Shown one piece after another: positions 5,497 through 5,818 of a stretch of 5,818 bases of DNA. How positions within the stretch are numbered: the first letter of the stretch is position 1; each line of letters opens with the position of its first letter. The notes beneath the pieces were generated by a model. It saw nothing but the letters and a program-made list of their open reading frames with translations. It searched no databases and had not been told where the DNA came from. This stretch comes from Planctomycetaceae bacterium (GTDB taxonomy: Bacteria > Planctomycetota > Planctomycetia > Pirellulales > UBA1268): contig DONH01000399.1 in assembly GCA_003509235.1 (NCBI GenBank), positions 1-5,818 on the forward strand, written 5' to 3'. The position numbers and the translations under genes were made by a program.

Positions 5497-5818
5497 AAAA
5501 GTGCGAGTTCCGTTGTCAATCCGGGCCCAAATGCCATCGCGATGCATGTGTCCGGGAGTCCATGCGACTGACTCTGGTGTGCCTGGACAAAAAGGGTTTC
5601 TAGGATGAAGAAGATAGTAGCACTCGACATGTTTCCGTACTGTGACAGGACATCGCGAGAACCAAGCAAGGCGTCGGTGTGCAGTTGAAGTGCCTGTTCG
5701 ACCATTGAAAGAATTCGCGGTCCTCCTGGATGAACTGCCCAGTTTGTGATCTGTTCCTTTTCAAGACCGTGCTTTTGCAGAAACGTCGTCGTGGTTTCTG
5801 GTAGAGCTTTGCCGATGA
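5490..5818 (-). CDS. Type III polyketide synthase (chalcone/stilbene synthase-like), C-terminal 108 residues
   Basis: The minus-strand frame is open from the right edge (first full codon 5816-5814) to TAG at 5492-5490 and encodes the complete C-terminal thiolase-fold end of a type III polyketide synthase. These homodimeric cytoplasmic enzymes condense malonyl-CoA units on an acyl-CoA starter. In visible numbering, the catalytic His 29 lies in NWAVHPGGPRIL and the catalytic Asn 62 in YGNMSSATIFF. Their 33-residue spacing equals His303-Asn336 of plant chalcone synthase. The C-terminal FGPGLTTELALF corresponds to the GFGPG loop near the end of the family. The catalytic Cys and the starter-binding region are outside the window, so the product cannot be predicted. 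Its last 7 bases overlap the end of the dioxygenase gene. An internal ATG at 5705 is not the start, because the conserved HPGGP block lies upstream of it. Confidence 0.93.
   Translation of the reverse strand, partial: IGKALPETTTTFLQKHGLEKEQITNWAVHPGGPRILSMVEQALQLHTDALLGSRDVLSQYGNMSSATIFFILETLFVQAHQSQSHGLPDTCIAMAFGPGLTTELALFQ

Noticed and set aside
5490..5705. A stand-alone 71-codon gene starting at the minus-strand ATG at 5705.
   Set aside because: The open frame continues upstream to the window edge and contains the HPGGP catalytic block, so this is the tail of a larger type III polyketide synthase.

Overview
The window is a 5.8 kb piece of bacterial chromosome with moderate GC. It is densely packed with metabolic and housekeeping genes, and I see no sign of a mobile element, CRISPR array, rRNA or tRNA. 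The combination of an ABC-F ATPase, a GlgE/maltokinase pair, a phytanoyl-CoA-dioxygenase-like enzyme and a bacterial type III polyketide synthase would fit a Planctomycetota or related PVC-group bacterium. Clear Shine-Dalgarno sites are missing in front of the two minus-strand genes, which is compatible with that. This assignment is a guess from gene content; nothing in the sequence settles it.

Layout from left to right. Bases 1-900 (+) hold the C-terminal part of an ABC-F (Uup-like) ATPase: its last nucleotide-binding domain plus a C-terminal coiled coil. The gene is cut by the left edge. It converges, with 13 bases between stops, on a minus-strand two-gene operon: glgE (4312 to 2357) followed 3 bases later by a maltokinase gene (2353 to 914). 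A 344-base divergent intergenic region (4313-4656) follows. It contains several short repeats and hairpins and two possible small ORFs, and must carry the promoters for both directions. Next is a plus-strand Fe(II)/2-oxoglutarate dioxygenase of the PhyH family (4657-5496). Its stop overlaps, tail to tail, the stop of a minus-strand type III polyketide synthase (5818 to 5490), of which only the last 108 residues are inside the window.

Function. Maltokinase makes maltose 1-phosphate from maltose and ATP, and GlgE uses that product to extend alpha-1,4-glucans. The operon therefore encodes two consecutive steps of the GlgE route to alpha-glucan. The first step (TreS, trehalose to maltose) and the branching enzyme GlgB are not in this window. 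The PhyH-like oxygenase and the type III PKS could both serve lipid or secondary metabolism, but they are convergent, so a joint pathway is only a possibility.

I did not find a convincing undescribed system. The least explained sequence is the glgE-phyH intergenic region, in particular a possible 21-codon cationic amphipathic peptide whose frame overlaps the phyH start codon.
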